From Streptosporangiaceae bacterium (lineage in GTDB: Bacteria > Actinomycetota > Actinomycetes > Streptosporangiales > Streptosporangiaceae), in contig JASHYW010000339.1 of assembly GCA_030042885.1 (NCBI GenBank), positions 1 through 8,569 of the forward strand: a stretch of 8,569 nucleotides of DNA, read 5' to 3'. Each line of letters begins with the position of its first letter. The stretch's first letter is position 1. This document shows, piece by piece, positions 1 to 6,143 of this stretch. The notes beneath the pieces were generated by a model that was given only the letters and a program-made list of their open reading frames with translations, did not search any database and was not told the DNA's origin. A program made the translations under genes and the position numbers.

Positions 1-780
1 GCCGATGACATCGATGTCCAGGTTGACCTCCACATCGGCCCCGGTGGGGTCCGACCCTGGCGCGTTGGCGGCCCCGTCCACGCTGGCCGCGGTGATCGAG
101 GGAGCAGGGGTGATGCCCAGCCCGCCGAAGTACGTGTCGAGGTCGCTTTGCGAGAAGCCGCCGCCGAGTTCGATGACGGCGATCGTCTGCCCGGCGCCGG
201 TGGTCCCGGCCGGGAATCCGTAGATGCCGGCCACTTGAATCGGCGTGTAGGAGGTGCCCGGGGCAGCGGCGGGCCCCGGGGCCCCCCTGGTCCTGAAGTG
301 CGGCCGGATCTCCGGCCTGGTGTCCAGGCCGAGCACCGCGAGGACCACGCCGTCCAGCGTGGCCGGCACGTACAGCGGCCCCTGGCGGTAGCGGTGCGTG
401 ACCGGCCGGCCTTGGTGGTCCGGGCTGCTGACCTGGGTCAGCGTGGTGCCGAAGGCGCTGGCCAGGTCCGCGAGGGTCCCCGCCACCTTGATCCGGCGGG
501 TGGCCGGGTGGACTGCCGTGACCTCCAGGCCGCGGCTGGCGAGCTCCTGGCGGACCAGGTCCACATCGGCCGGGTCGGCCCCGTACCGCTCCGCCAGTTC
601 CTCGCTGGTCAGTACCGTCGGCCCGGCGACGATCTCAGCGGGAAGCTCGGCCCGCCGCCTGACGATCACCGTCACCTCGGCCCGCTGCGAGGTGTCCAGC
701 GCCCCGGCCGCCGTAGCCTTGGGCAGCGGCGCGCGTTCACTGCCAGCGAGCCGTACCAAAGATCCAGATTCGTCCGGCAT
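1..780 (-). CDS. S53 family (sedolisin/kumamolisin-type) serine-carboxyl peptidase, C-terminus cut by window start
   Basis: An acid-acting pro-peptidase. I translated 260 codons from an ATG at 780-778 to the window edge with no stop. Residues about 30-160 look like the Pro-kumamolisin activation domain, followed by a linker (about 163-176) and the beginning of the catalytic domain: YTPIQVAGIYGFP at 178-190, then QTIAVIELGGGF at 198-209. The stretch EVNLDID at 251-257 matches the family signature carrying the catalytic Glu and Asp, here E251 and D255. The catalytic Ser (GTS motif) and the calcium site lie outside the window. A ribosome site GAGGGGAG sits six bases before the ATG. No classical signal peptide is visible; some family members lack one and are still secreted. 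It lies 205 bases downstream of the aldolase/dehydratase gene in the same direction, so cotranscription is possible but not shown. Family call is seen in the sequence; secretion and substrate are unknown. Confidence 0.9.
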   Translation of the reverse strand, partial: MPDESGSLVRLAGSERAPLPKATAAGALDTSQRAEVTVIVRRRAELPAEIVAGPTVLTSEELAERYGADPADVDLVRQELASRGLEVTAVHPATRRIKVAGTLADLASAFGTTLTQVSSPDHQGRPVTHRYRQGPLYVPATLDGVVLAVLGLDTRPEIRPHFRTRGAPGPAAAPGTSYTPIQVAGIYGFPAGTTGAGQTIAVIELGGGFSQSDLDTYFGGLGITPAPSITAASVDGAANAPGSDPTGADVEVNLDIDVIG

Positions 781-939
781 TGTGTGCTCCCCTCGGGTAG
801 GTACGGGGGATGCGCGATCTACCCCCGTCGTGAATTCTCCCGTGCCGGACGGGTGAACCACGGCCCGTTCGGAAGAATTTTTTTTACCAACGGTCCATAG
901 TGTCAGCGCCGGCATCACCCCACAATCGCCCGATGGGAT

Positions 940-956
940 CCGGTGGTTTTCGCCGG
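940..956 (-). terminator. weak hairpin downstream of the aldolase-like gene
   Basis: CCGGTG and CGCCGG pair (one G-T wobble) around a five-base loop, 30 bases past the stop codon of the gene at 986-2335. There is no U-tract on the minus strand, so this could be a poor intrinsic terminator or a chance hairpin. A second short hairpin (CCCGT/ACGGG, 839-853) lies in the leader of the peptidase gene. Nothing else is evident in 781-985 except an A/T run at 878-886. Confidence 0.2.
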
Positions 957-985
957 AAATGCCCCATATCTATGCCCGGGCCGGG

Positions 986-2335
986 TTAGAAAAACGCGTG
1001 GACCGCGCCGGTCACTTCCTCGTCGTCGCTCACCACCACCAGGACACGCCACTTATCGAGCGTGGTGCAGGGGTGTGAGATGCCCAGGGCGACCAGGTCG
1101 CCGGGCGCGAGGGCGGCGCCGGGGTCCACGCGCAGATACGCGTGCTGGTCGTTGAGCTCGGTGACGTGCCAGCCTTCGGTGCCGGTGCCGGTGCCGGTGC
1201 CGGTGCCGCGTCCGCCGTCTCGCCCCAGCACCCGCACCGGCACCGGGAGGCCCTTGTCGAAGCCTGCGTCGCGGCGCCCCGCGCCCAGCAGGGCCAGGCC
1301 CGGCTCGGGCCGGGACAGCACCTGCGCCCACAGCTCGAGCGCGGGCCGGAGCGCCGGCGCGTCCGGAATGCCGCGGCTGCCCGGAGAGACCGTGCCGTAG
1401 AACCCGTGATCGTAGGTGAGGTACGCGCCGCTGCGCAGGATGACCCGCGACGCGGTGCCATCGGCGGCCAGCTCGCGGGCCACCACGTCGAAGTACGCGC
1501 TGCCGCCCGCCGTCACGATGGGCTCGGCCGGGCCTGCCCCGGTCACGGCCGCGGCCAGGGCCCGGAGCCGGCGGCAGAACGCGGTAACTCCGGAGGGGAC
1601 GACCCCCCGGGATCCCCCCGATTCTGGGGGGGAACCCTCCCCCCCAGACCCCCCTGGAATGGTCCCTTCGTACCCGGCCACGCCGGCCACGGTGAGCGTG
1701 CGGGTGGCGTTCGCCGCCTTGGCCACGGCCAGCGCCTGCTCGTCGGTCCGGCAGCCGGTGCGCCCGTCGGCGTGCCCGATCTCCACCAGGACCGGCAGCG
1801 GCCGGCCGGGCCGGTGCTGCTCCAGGGCCCGGTCCAGGATCTGCACGCCGTCCAGGCTGTCGACGTAGCAGTAGGCCTCGAAGCCGGGATCGGCGGCCAG
1901 CTCGGCGGCCAGCCAGGCGATGCCCGCCCGGTCCACCAGCTCGTTGGCCAGCAGCAAGCGGGGGAAGCCGAACGCCCGGTAGGTCTGCATCTGGCCGATG
2001 GTCGCCACCGTGATGCCCCAGGCACCGTGAGCCAGCTGGAGGGCGGCCAGTTCGGGGGACATGGCCGTCTTGCCGTGCGGGGCCAGCGCCACGCCCGCCC
2101 GGGCGCAGTAGCCGGCCATCGCCGCGATGTTGCCCCGCAGCGCCGTCTCGCGCAGCGTGAGCAGCGGATAGGTGAATCCCGCCGCGTGCAGCGGCGGCCT
2201 GACCGCCGCCAGCGTCGCCGCGCTGAGGGTGCCTCCCGCGGCCAGCGATCCGAAGCCCTTCTCGACCGGCTCGATGGGACGCTCGCGGAGCGCGCGCAGC
2301 CGCTCTTCCACAAGGGGCGGCACTGGGTACCTCAC
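986..2335 (-). CDS. PLP-dependent D-threonine aldolase / D-serine dehydratase-like enzyme (amino acid deaminase/aldolase)
   Basis: Fold-type III PLP enzyme (alanine racemase N-terminal barrel plus D-serine dehydratase-like C-terminal domain), expected to cleave or deaminate D-hydroxy amino acids in the cytoplasm. The PLP lysine is K89 in HGKTAMSPEL (87-96). The C-terminal metal pair is H421 and C423 in ISHPCTTLDKWR. GYEG (221-224), TAGGS (275-279) and RSGAYLTYDHGFY (301-313) also fit the family. Start: GTG at 2335-2333 preceded by GGAGG with five spacer bases. The frame stays open to 2686, but that extension is basic low-complexity sequence overlapping the divergent exporter, so I reject it. 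The product is 449 residues. Two oddities: a Gly/Ser/Pro-rich loop at about 225-249 encoded by a palindromic G/C-rich insert, and (Gly-Thr)x5 at 377-386 from a tandem repeat. D-Thr aldolase, D-Ser dehydratase or 3-hydroxy-Asp aldolase activity cannot be separated from sequence. Confidence 0.85.
   Translation of the reverse strand: MRYPVPPLVEERLRALRERPIEPVEKGFGSLAAGGTLSAATLAAVRPPLHAAGFTYPLLTLRETALRGNIAAMAGYCARAGVALAPHGKTAMSPELAALQLAHGAWGITVATIGQMQTYRAFGFPRLLLANELVDRAGIAWLAAELAADPGFEAYCYVDSLDGVQILDRALEQHRPGRPLPVLVEIGHADGRTGCRTDEQALAVAKAANATRTLTVAGVAGYEGTIPGGSGGEGSPPESGGSRGVVPSGVTAFCRRLRALAAAVTGAGPAEPIVTAGGSAYFDVVARELAADGTASRVILRSGAYLTYDHGFYGTVSPGSRGIPDAPALRPALELWAQVLSRPEPGLALLGAGRRDAGFDKGLPVPVRVLGRDGGRGTGTGTGTGTEGWHVTELNDQHAYLRVDPGAALAPGDLVALGISHPCTTLDKWRVLVVVSDDEEVTGAVHAFF
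1178..1207. repeat. GGTGCC hexanucleotide tandem repeat, five copies, inside coding sequence
   Basis: Five perfect head-to-tail copies of GGTGCC. They encode alternating Gly-Thr at residues 377-386 of the aldolase-like enzyme on the minus strand. A unit of six keeps the reading frame, so copy-number change would alter loop length without breaking the gene. Confidence 0.9.
1596..1666. repeat. G/C-rich palindromic mini-element embedded in the aldolase-like gene
   Basis: The core is a perfect 10-bp inverted repeat, TCTGGGGGGG (1623-1632) and CCCCCCCAGA (1639-1648), around a six-base loop. GACCCCCC occurs as a direct repeat at 1601-1608 and 1647-1654, and GGGAC/GTCCC (1596-1600, 1662-1666) form an outer inverted pair. 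It is read in frame as a Gly/Ser/Pro/Glu-rich loop between the conserved GYEG motif and the following helix. Runs of six and seven G or C are unlike the surrounding coding sequence, which points to insertion of a small interspersed repeat. The exact boundaries are not certain. Confidence 0.6.
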
Positions 2336-2372
2336 TGCGGCCTCCGTTCTCCCGGGCGGCGGTCCTGGCCGA

Positions 2373-2400
2373 AACGTATCACCGCGAATTCGCCGGCCAA
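2373..2400 (-). promoter_or_regulatory. candidate promoter with palindromic spacer for the aldolase-like gene
   Basis: On the minus strand TTGGCC (2400-2395) and TACGTT (2378-2373) are 16 bases apart and fit loose actinobacterial -35 and -10 elements (TTGNNN, TANNNT). Transcription would start roughly 30 bases before the GTG at 2335. The perfect palindrome GCGAATTCGC (2384-2393) fills the spacer and could be an operator. This lies in the 226-base divergent region shared with the exporter gene; no clear promoter was recognised for the exporter itself. Confidence 0.35.
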
Positions 2401-2561
2401 TGGCTACAGCTGCCCTGCCGGCTATTCGCCGGGTCCTTGCCGTCGCAACCATGGGTGACCGATTCCGCACTACTTGTTGCGATATGTGACGCTGCTGGGT
2501 CATGATGAACCGGGGCATTGATGACGGACGCGGTTCACCAGGCCTGGACGGAAGGGGCACA

Positions 2562-3851
2562 GTGACAGGTGCCGTGCCGCCGCGTGCCACGTACCGCGAC
2601 GTATTCGCGGTGCGCGAGTTCCGGGCCGTGTGGCTGGCCGAGCTCCTCTCGGTGGCGGGCGACCGGCTGGCGCTGGTCGCTCTCACCCTGCTGGTCTACG
2701 ACCGCACGAGGTCGCCTCTGTTCGCGGCCGTGACCTGGGCGGCCGGCTACCTGCCCTGGGTGATCGGCGGCTTGTTCCTGGCCAGCCTGGCCGACCGGCG
2801 CCCGCGGCGCTCGGTGATGGTGACCTGCGATGTGGTCCGCGCCGTCTTGGTGGCAGCCATGGCGATCCCGCACGTGCCGATCTGGGCTCTGGTGGCGTTG
2901 CTGTTCGCGGTCACGATGTTCGCGCCCCCGTTCGAGTCGGCGCGAGCCGCCGTCACCACCGACATCCTGCACGGCGAGCGTTACGCCCTGGGCACGGCGG
3001 CGCTGCAGACCACCATGATGAGCGGCGAGGTGGCCGGCGCGGTCGGGGGCGGAATCGCGGTCGCATTCCTCGGCGTGTGGCCGTCGCTGGTCATCGACGC
3101 CGCCACGTTCGTGCTGTCCGGCCTGCTGATCGGCCTGGGAGTCCGCGCCCGGCCCGCGGCCGCCTCGCCGGATACCGCCCGGGCGTCGTCGCTGGCCCGG
3201 ATGCGGGAGGGATTTCAGCTGGTCCTGGGCAACCAGGCACTCCGCATCCTGGTCCTGCTCGGCTGGCTGGCGGCTTTCTACACGATTCCGCAGGCCGTCG
3301 CCGCCCCCTACGTGCATAAACTCGGCCGAGGGCCGATCGCGACCGGCCTGGTGGTGGCCTCCACGGTGTTCGCCACCATGATCGCCACGCCGCTGTTCAC
3401 CAGGTTCGTCGGCGCGCGCCTGCGGCTCGCCCTGATGGGGCCGCTGGCCGTGCTCACCTGCGCGACGCTGGTCCTGACGGCCCTCCGTCCGGGTCTTGCC
3501 GTCTCACTCGTGATCTTTTCCGCCTCGGCCGCATTCGGCCTCTACCAGATCGCGGCCAATACCGCGTTCGTGATCAGGGTGCCTAACGAACGGCGGGCTC
3601 AGGCGTTCGGCATTGCCAACATGGGGGTGATCGTCGGCCAGGGGGCCGCTTTCATCGCGGCCGGTGCCGCCGCGGAGGTGGTTTCTCCTGCGGTCGTCAT
3701 CGCCATCGGGGGCGGGATCGGTGCCGTCATTGCCATCGTGCTGACGCTGAGGTGGCGCCACGTGTCACCACCCGGCGGACGTCATGCGGCGGGACGGCGG
3801 ACCGGTCACGCCGCGACTGGAACTTCGGTGCCACTGCGCCGATCTGGATAG
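2562..3851 (+). CDS. MFS exporter, DHA3/EntS-like
   Basis: Major facilitator superfamily permease in the cytoplasmic membrane, probably a proton-driven drug or metabolite exporter. The N-terminus VFAVREFRAVWLAELLS followed by GDRLALVALTLLVYDRT is the usual beginning of the EntS/DHA3 group. LADRRPRRS (76-84) is the motif-A loop between the second and third helices. Hydrophobic stretches alternate with short basic loops through the protein, consistent with 10-12 helices, with a longer central cytoplasmic loop around residues 190-220. I start at GTG 2562, preceded by GGAAGGGG with a four-base spacer, giving 429 residues. In-frame ATGs at 2502 and 2505 have no ribosome site and would add a polar 20-residue tail. 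The last 40 residues are basic and likely cytoplasmic. It is divergent from the aldolase-like gene, which may hint at a shared substrate or regulator. The substrate is unknown. Confidence 0.85.
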   Translation: MTGAVPPRATYRDVFAVREFRAVWLAELLSVAGDRLALVALTLLVYDRTRSPLFAAVTWAAGYLPWVIGGLFLASLADRRPRRSVMVTCDVVRAVLVAAMAIPHVPIWALVALLFAVTMFAPPFESARAAVTTDILHGERYALGTAALQTTMMSGEVAGAVGGGIAVAFLGVWPSLVIDAATFVLSGLLIGLGVRARPAAASPDTARASSLARMREGFQLVLGNQALRILVLLGWLAAFYTIPQAVAAPYVHKLGRGPIATGLVVASTVFATMIATPLFTRFVGARLRLALMGPLAVLTCATLVLTALRPGLAVSLVIFSASAAFGLYQIAANTAFVIRVPNERRAQAFGIANMGVIVGQGAAFIAAGAAAEVVSPAVVIAIGGGIGAVIAIVLTLRWRHVSPPGGRHAAGRRTGHAATGTSVPLRRSG

Positions 3852-4003
3852 CAGCGGCGAGCGGATTCGGCTCAAGTCCACGTGTCGCGCATTGCGGACT
3901 CTCCTCTCAGGCCGGGCTGCTGCGATGATGAGTGGCCGTCAATTCCAGCTGACGCGCATGATGGCTCTCCCTCCGGCAAAAAAATGCGATCGGTAACTAA
4001 CCT
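3852..4003. other. intergenic stretch with no recognised feature
   Basis: Between the exporter stop and the duplicated leader. I see no strong terminator hairpin, no RNA gene and no credible ORF. A run of seven A at 3978-3984 and a possible TAACCT -10-like hexamer at 3998-4003 are the only notable marks. The second leader copy has no matching hexamer, so I give the -10 little weight. Confidence 0.4.
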
Positions 4004-4326
4004 GGGCGTAAGCACGCCAGGTAATCGTGGCTCGTCAATCACCATTTAGCGCCTGTTTGCCGGACGATGTGCCCGAATCGGACGCAATAGTGCCCAAGAT
4101 GGCTGAGATGAGCTAAGGTAGCTATACGGAGCTAGTCCTTTACGGTGAGCTGCCGACTAGACAGGAGCCTGTCGAGTCCCATCCGGAACGGTGGACCATG
4201 GAAGCCTCGTCCATCACCCGCCGCGCGCTGGCGCGCGCGTCGGTGCGCACGTGGGCCTGGTGGCGGCTTCCCTGGCCGCTGCGCTGCTACGTCGGCGCCG
4301 CGCCGCTGGCCATGGTCGTGCTGATC
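4004..4326 (+). repeat. long direct repeat, copy 1 (leader plus 5' end of diguanylate cyclase gene)
   Basis: Matches 8247-8569 with a constant offset of 4,243 bases. It covers the 194-base leader and the first 129 coding bases, and continues beyond what the window allows to be compared. The leaders differ by scattered substitutions and two compensating indels. The coding starts differ at only four of 129 positions. The left edge is near GGGCGTA, with weak similarity a few bases further out. Confidence 0.95.
4005..4197 (+). promoter_or_regulatory. candidate structured RNA leader of the first diguanylate cyclase gene
   Basis: Hairpins shared with the second copy are GGCGT/ACGCC (4005-4018), TAGCT/AGCTA (4119-4134), a 10-bp stem with a GAGC loop (4155-4178), and CCAtCCG/CGGTGG with a GAA loop (4179-4194). 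The last one holds the GGTGG that is the only ribosome-site-like sequence, three bases before the ATG. GTCC (4135-4138) could instead pair with GGAC (4193-4196), an alternative fold at the start codon. Outside the 4155-4178 stem the last 78 bases are identical in both copies, while that stem shows three two-sided compensatory changes. TAAGGT at 4114-4119 (TATGGT in copy 2) fits a -10 box, which would place the start of transcription near 4126 and make the TAGCT hairpin DNA-level only. I do not recognise a known riboswitch class. Confidence 0.55.
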
Positions 4327-5487
4327 TGCTACGCGATCCCGCGGACGACCTGGTACGCCGCGGACCTGTGGAAGTTCCTGCTGCTGCTGGGCTGTGCGCT
4401 GGTCTCGGTGGTGGCCACCCCGCGCAACGCGTACCTGAAGAGCGGCATGGTGCGGGACTTCATCACCGCCTGGGTGCTGCCGGTGGCGATCCTGCTGCCG
4501 CCGGTCTACGCCATGATCATGCCGATCCCGCTGTACCTGCTCACCCAGTGGCGGTCACCCTACGGCTTCGTGTACCGCCGGGTGTTCAGCGCCGCGGCCA
4601 TCTCCCTGGCCTACGGCGCCGCGTCGGTGCTGTTCCGGGCGTTCCCCGGCTCCTTCGCCGGGCCCTCGATCGGCACCGGGGTACACGCCCTGACCTGGAC
4701 GCTGGCCGTGGCGGTGTGCGAGATCGTCGGCGGCCGGGGCCACCACTTCCTCATCGTGGGCGCGATCAAGCTGTCCGATCCGAGCACCTCGCTGGCCGCC
4801 CTGGAGCTGAACGGCGAGGCGCTGCAGGGTGACTTCGCCGAGTTCGACCTGGGGATCCTGATCACGGTGGTGGTGGCGGTCAACGTGGTGCTGGCCGTCT
4901 TCGCGGTGCCCACCGTGCTGCTTGCCCGCCGGTTCATGATGCACGCCCAGCTTGTGGTCCAGTCCCGGATCGACAGCAAGACCGGGCTGCTCAACGCGGC
5001 CACCTGGGAGAGCGAGGCGATGATCGAGCTCACCCGCGCCGTCCGGACCCGTAGCCCGCTGTCGATCGCGCTGGTCGACATCGACCACTTCAAGGCGGTC
5101 AACGACACCTACGGTCACCTGGTGGGGGACAGGGCGCTGCGGGCGGTCACCGACGCGCTGCGCAGTCATCTGCGCGCCTACGACCTGGCCGGGCGGTTCG
5201 GCGGCGAGGAGTTCGCGATCCTCCTGCCGCACGCCCGCGAGATAGACGCGATCAACGTGGCCGAGCGCCTGCGCGCGCACGTCGCCTCGATGGCCATCCC
5301 CGTCAGCGACCACGACGAGTCCGCGGGCCACATCACGCTCACCATCTCGGTCGGCGTGGCGGCCCTCGACGGCTCGAACCGCGAGCTGGGCGACATGCTG
5401 GCCGCCGCCGACGCCGCCTTGTACCACGCCAAGGAAACCGGCCGCAACAAGACCCACGTGATCCCCGCGACCGCCCAGGCCTCCTGA
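4198..5487 (+). CDS. membrane-anchored GGDEF diguanylate cyclase, copy 1
   Basis: Makes c-di-GMP from two GTP at the cytoplasmic face of the membrane. Residues 1-30 are basic and Trp-rich. Residues about 33-245 hold five or six hydrophobic segments (for example 33-47, 58-73, 90-116, 163-178 and 218-243), an integral-membrane sensory region I cannot assign to a named MASE type. The GGDEF domain spans about 258-425: DSKTGLLN entry motif, metal Asp D294 in VDIDHFK, NDTYGH at 302-307, the active-site GGEEF at 335-339, and ISVGVA at 383-388. The product-inhibition I-site RxxD is intact as RAYD (326-329), exactly five residues before GGEEF. All catalytic residues are present, so it should be active and feedback-inhibited. 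No EAL or HD-GYP domain follows. The ATG at 4198 is supported by identical spacing in the second copy. The ribosome site is weak, which suggests leader-controlled translation. Confidence 0.95.
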   Translation: MEASSITRRALARASVRTWAWWRLPWPLRCYVGAAPLAMVVLICYAIPRTTWYAADLWKFLLLLGCALVSVVATPRNAYLKSGMVRDFITAWVLPVAILLPPVYAMIMPIPLYLLTQWRSPYGFVYRRVFSAAAISLAYGAASVLFRAFPGSFAGPSIGTGVHALTWTLAVAVCEIVGGRGHHFLIVGAIKLSDPSTSLAALELNGEALQGDFAEFDLGILITVVVAVNVVLAVFAVPTVLLARRFMMHAQLVVQSRIDSKTGLLNAATWESEAMIELTRAVRTRSPLSIALVDIDHFKAVNDTYGHLVGDRALRAVTDALRSHLRAYDLAGRFGGEEFAILLPHAREIDAINVAERLRAHVASMAIPVSDHDESAGHITLTISVGVAALDGSNRELGDMLAAADAALYHAKETGRNKTHVIPATAQAS

Positions 5488-5535
5488 CCCGATCCCCGCG
5501 AGGTTGGCGGCCGGCTTGATGCTGGCCGATGGCGC

Positions 5536-5567
5536 ATCGACCCAGCAAGAAATCGACCCAGCAAGAA
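5536..5567. repeat. 16-bp perfect tandem duplication
   Basis: ATCGACCCAGCAAGAA occurs twice head to tail (5536-5551 and 5552-5567) in the gap after the diguanylate cyclase gene. It looks like a recent slippage duplication; no function is evident. The same gap also contains a perfect hairpin TGTCGC/GCGACA (5611-5627), possibly a transcription end signal for the cyclase gene, without a U-tract. Confidence 0.85.
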
Positions 5568-5655
5568 CTGGCACGAGGGTCCGTCGACCAGAGTGACCGG
5601 GCTACTCGATTGTCGCGTTCGGCGACATACCCGGCTGGATACCGCACCAAGACGC

Positions 5656-5746
5656 TAGGATCGGACGTCGAGCGGGATGAATGTCCCGTTCTCTGCCCGG
5701 AAACGGGCAGGAAACTTGCCTAAACCGTGCGATGGCACGTAGGAAG
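5656..5746 (+). promoter_or_regulatory. hairpin-rich leader before the small protein gene
   Basis: TAGGAT at 5656-5661 could be a -10 box; the -35 side is not convincing. Three perfect hairpins follow: CGGGA/TCCCG (5673-5688), CTGCCCG/CGGGCAG closed by a GAAA tetraloop (5693-5710), and CGTGC/GCACG (5726-5739). The last one ends one base before the ribosome site AGGAAG (5741-5746). The 3' arm of the GAAA hairpin can alternatively pair downstream (GGGCAG 5705-5710 with TTGCCT 5716-5721, with wobbles), so two folds exclude each other. This resembles a cis-regulatory RNA, but one sequence alone cannot establish it. Confidence 0.4.
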
Positions 5747-5751
5747 TGAGC

Positions 5752-6021
5752 ATGCCTGACCCTTTCCCGCAGGACCTCGCGCGCTACCTGGCCGCCTCTA
5801 CCGGCCTGCCGCAGCCCACCACGGTCCGGGTCATCGCCGACGTCACCGCCTACTTCGGCGAGACGATCGAGGAGTTCGTCCGCAGGCGCCACGCCGAACT
5901 GCAGCGACGCCAGCATCGCAACCACGAGATCTGGCCTGTGATTGCGGCCGAGCTCCGGCCGCGCCGGTTCGCCGCGCCCGGCCTGTCGGAGCGTCAGCTC
6001 CGGCGCATCGTCTACGGCTAG
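5752..6021 (+). CDS. small protein of unknown function, 89 residues
   Basis: Not recognised. The ATG at 5752 has a good ribosome site AGGAAG five bases upstream. A GTG at 5746 overlaps that site and is less likely. The protein is soluble and probably all-helical. The segments around residues 6-18 (PQDLARYLAASTG) and 20-33 (PQPTTVRVIADVTA) read like short helices. A strongly basic amphipathic stretch follows (EEFVRRRHAELQRRQHRNHEIW, about 39-60), and the end is Arg-rich (LSERQLRRIVYG). There are no Cys residues, membrane segment or signal peptide. The charge pattern would suit a nucleic-acid-binding or regulatory protein, but that is inference only. It sits 160 bases before glmS in the same direction, with a structured element between, so it may share a transcript with glmS. 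Codon use resembles the neighbours, which supports a real gene. Confidence 0.65.
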   Translation: MPDPFPQDLARYLAASTGLPQPTTVRVIADVTAYFGETIEEFVRRRHAELQRRQHRNHEIWPVIAAELRPRRFAAPGLSERQLRRIVYG

Positions 6022-6032
6022 CCAGACAGGGA

Positions 6033-6143
6033 GCGTTATGCACAACCGGCTCGCGAGTGCAGGCCTTCTGGGCCTGCGCGAGCGGCTTTTAGGGGTCGGT
6101 GCAGGTGCACGGCCAGCAACCACGGCGGGTTCTTGCATAACGC
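6033..6143 (+). ncRNA. candidate four-way-junction RNA element in the glmS leader
   Basis: A perfect 10-bp inverted repeat, GCGTTATGCA (6033-6042) and TGCATAACGC (6134-6143), encloses three hairpins. P2 (6046-6085) is a long stem: GCTCGC/GCGAGC below and GCAGGCC/GGCCTGC above, with a TTCTG loop. P3 (6094-6114) is GGTC/GGCC plus GTGC/GCAC with an AGGT loop. P4 (6118-6131) is a short AACC/GGTT stem. Nested pairing of this density in 111 bases just upstream of glmS suggests a cis-acting RNA. P2 is followed by CTTTTAGG, so it might also act as an attenuator-like hairpin. It does not match the glmS ribozyme core as I remember it. The alternative is a small inverted-repeat element (MITE-like); only a GA dinucleotide flanks it on both sides. 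Confidence 0.45.

Noticed and set aside
148..900. 250-codon plus-strand ORF at the left edge
   Set aside because: Antisense to the S53 peptidase propeptide region and composed of Arg/Gly/Pro-rich shadow sequence.
1142..2458. 438-codon open frame antisense to the aldolase-like gene
   Set aside because: Arg/Gly/Gln-rich shadow translation with no domain; the opposite strand has PLP and metal motifs and a good start.
2336..2686. N-terminal extension of the aldolase-like gene to an ATG at 2686
   Set aside because: It would overlap the exporter gene, is basic and low-complexity, and lacks the ribosome site that the GTG at 2335 has.
4004..4197. Known c-di-GMP (GEMM) or c-di-AMP (ydaO) riboswitch
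   Set aside because: I could not find the conserved core motifs of these classes in either leader copy, so a class name is not supported.
4555..5574. 339-codon open frame antisense to the cyclase gene
   Set aside because: Same shadow effect; the sense strand encodes a complete GGDEF protein.
5529..5723. 64-codon ORF in the gap after the cyclase gene
   Set aside because: No ribosome site; it spans a tandem duplication and several hairpins; the translation resembles no family I know.
6033..6143. Integron attC site, because of GTTATGC and GCATAAC arms
   Set aside because: attC sites have the AAC-bearing arm at the 5' end and the GTT-bearing arm at the 3' end; here the order is reversed on both strands, and the arms also depart from RYYYAAC/GTTRRRY.
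6033..6143. tRNA or tRNA-Sec gene, because of the cloverleaf-like folding
   Set aside because: Arm sizes and order are wrong, with no anticodon arm, no T-loop GTTCRA pattern and no CCA-like end.
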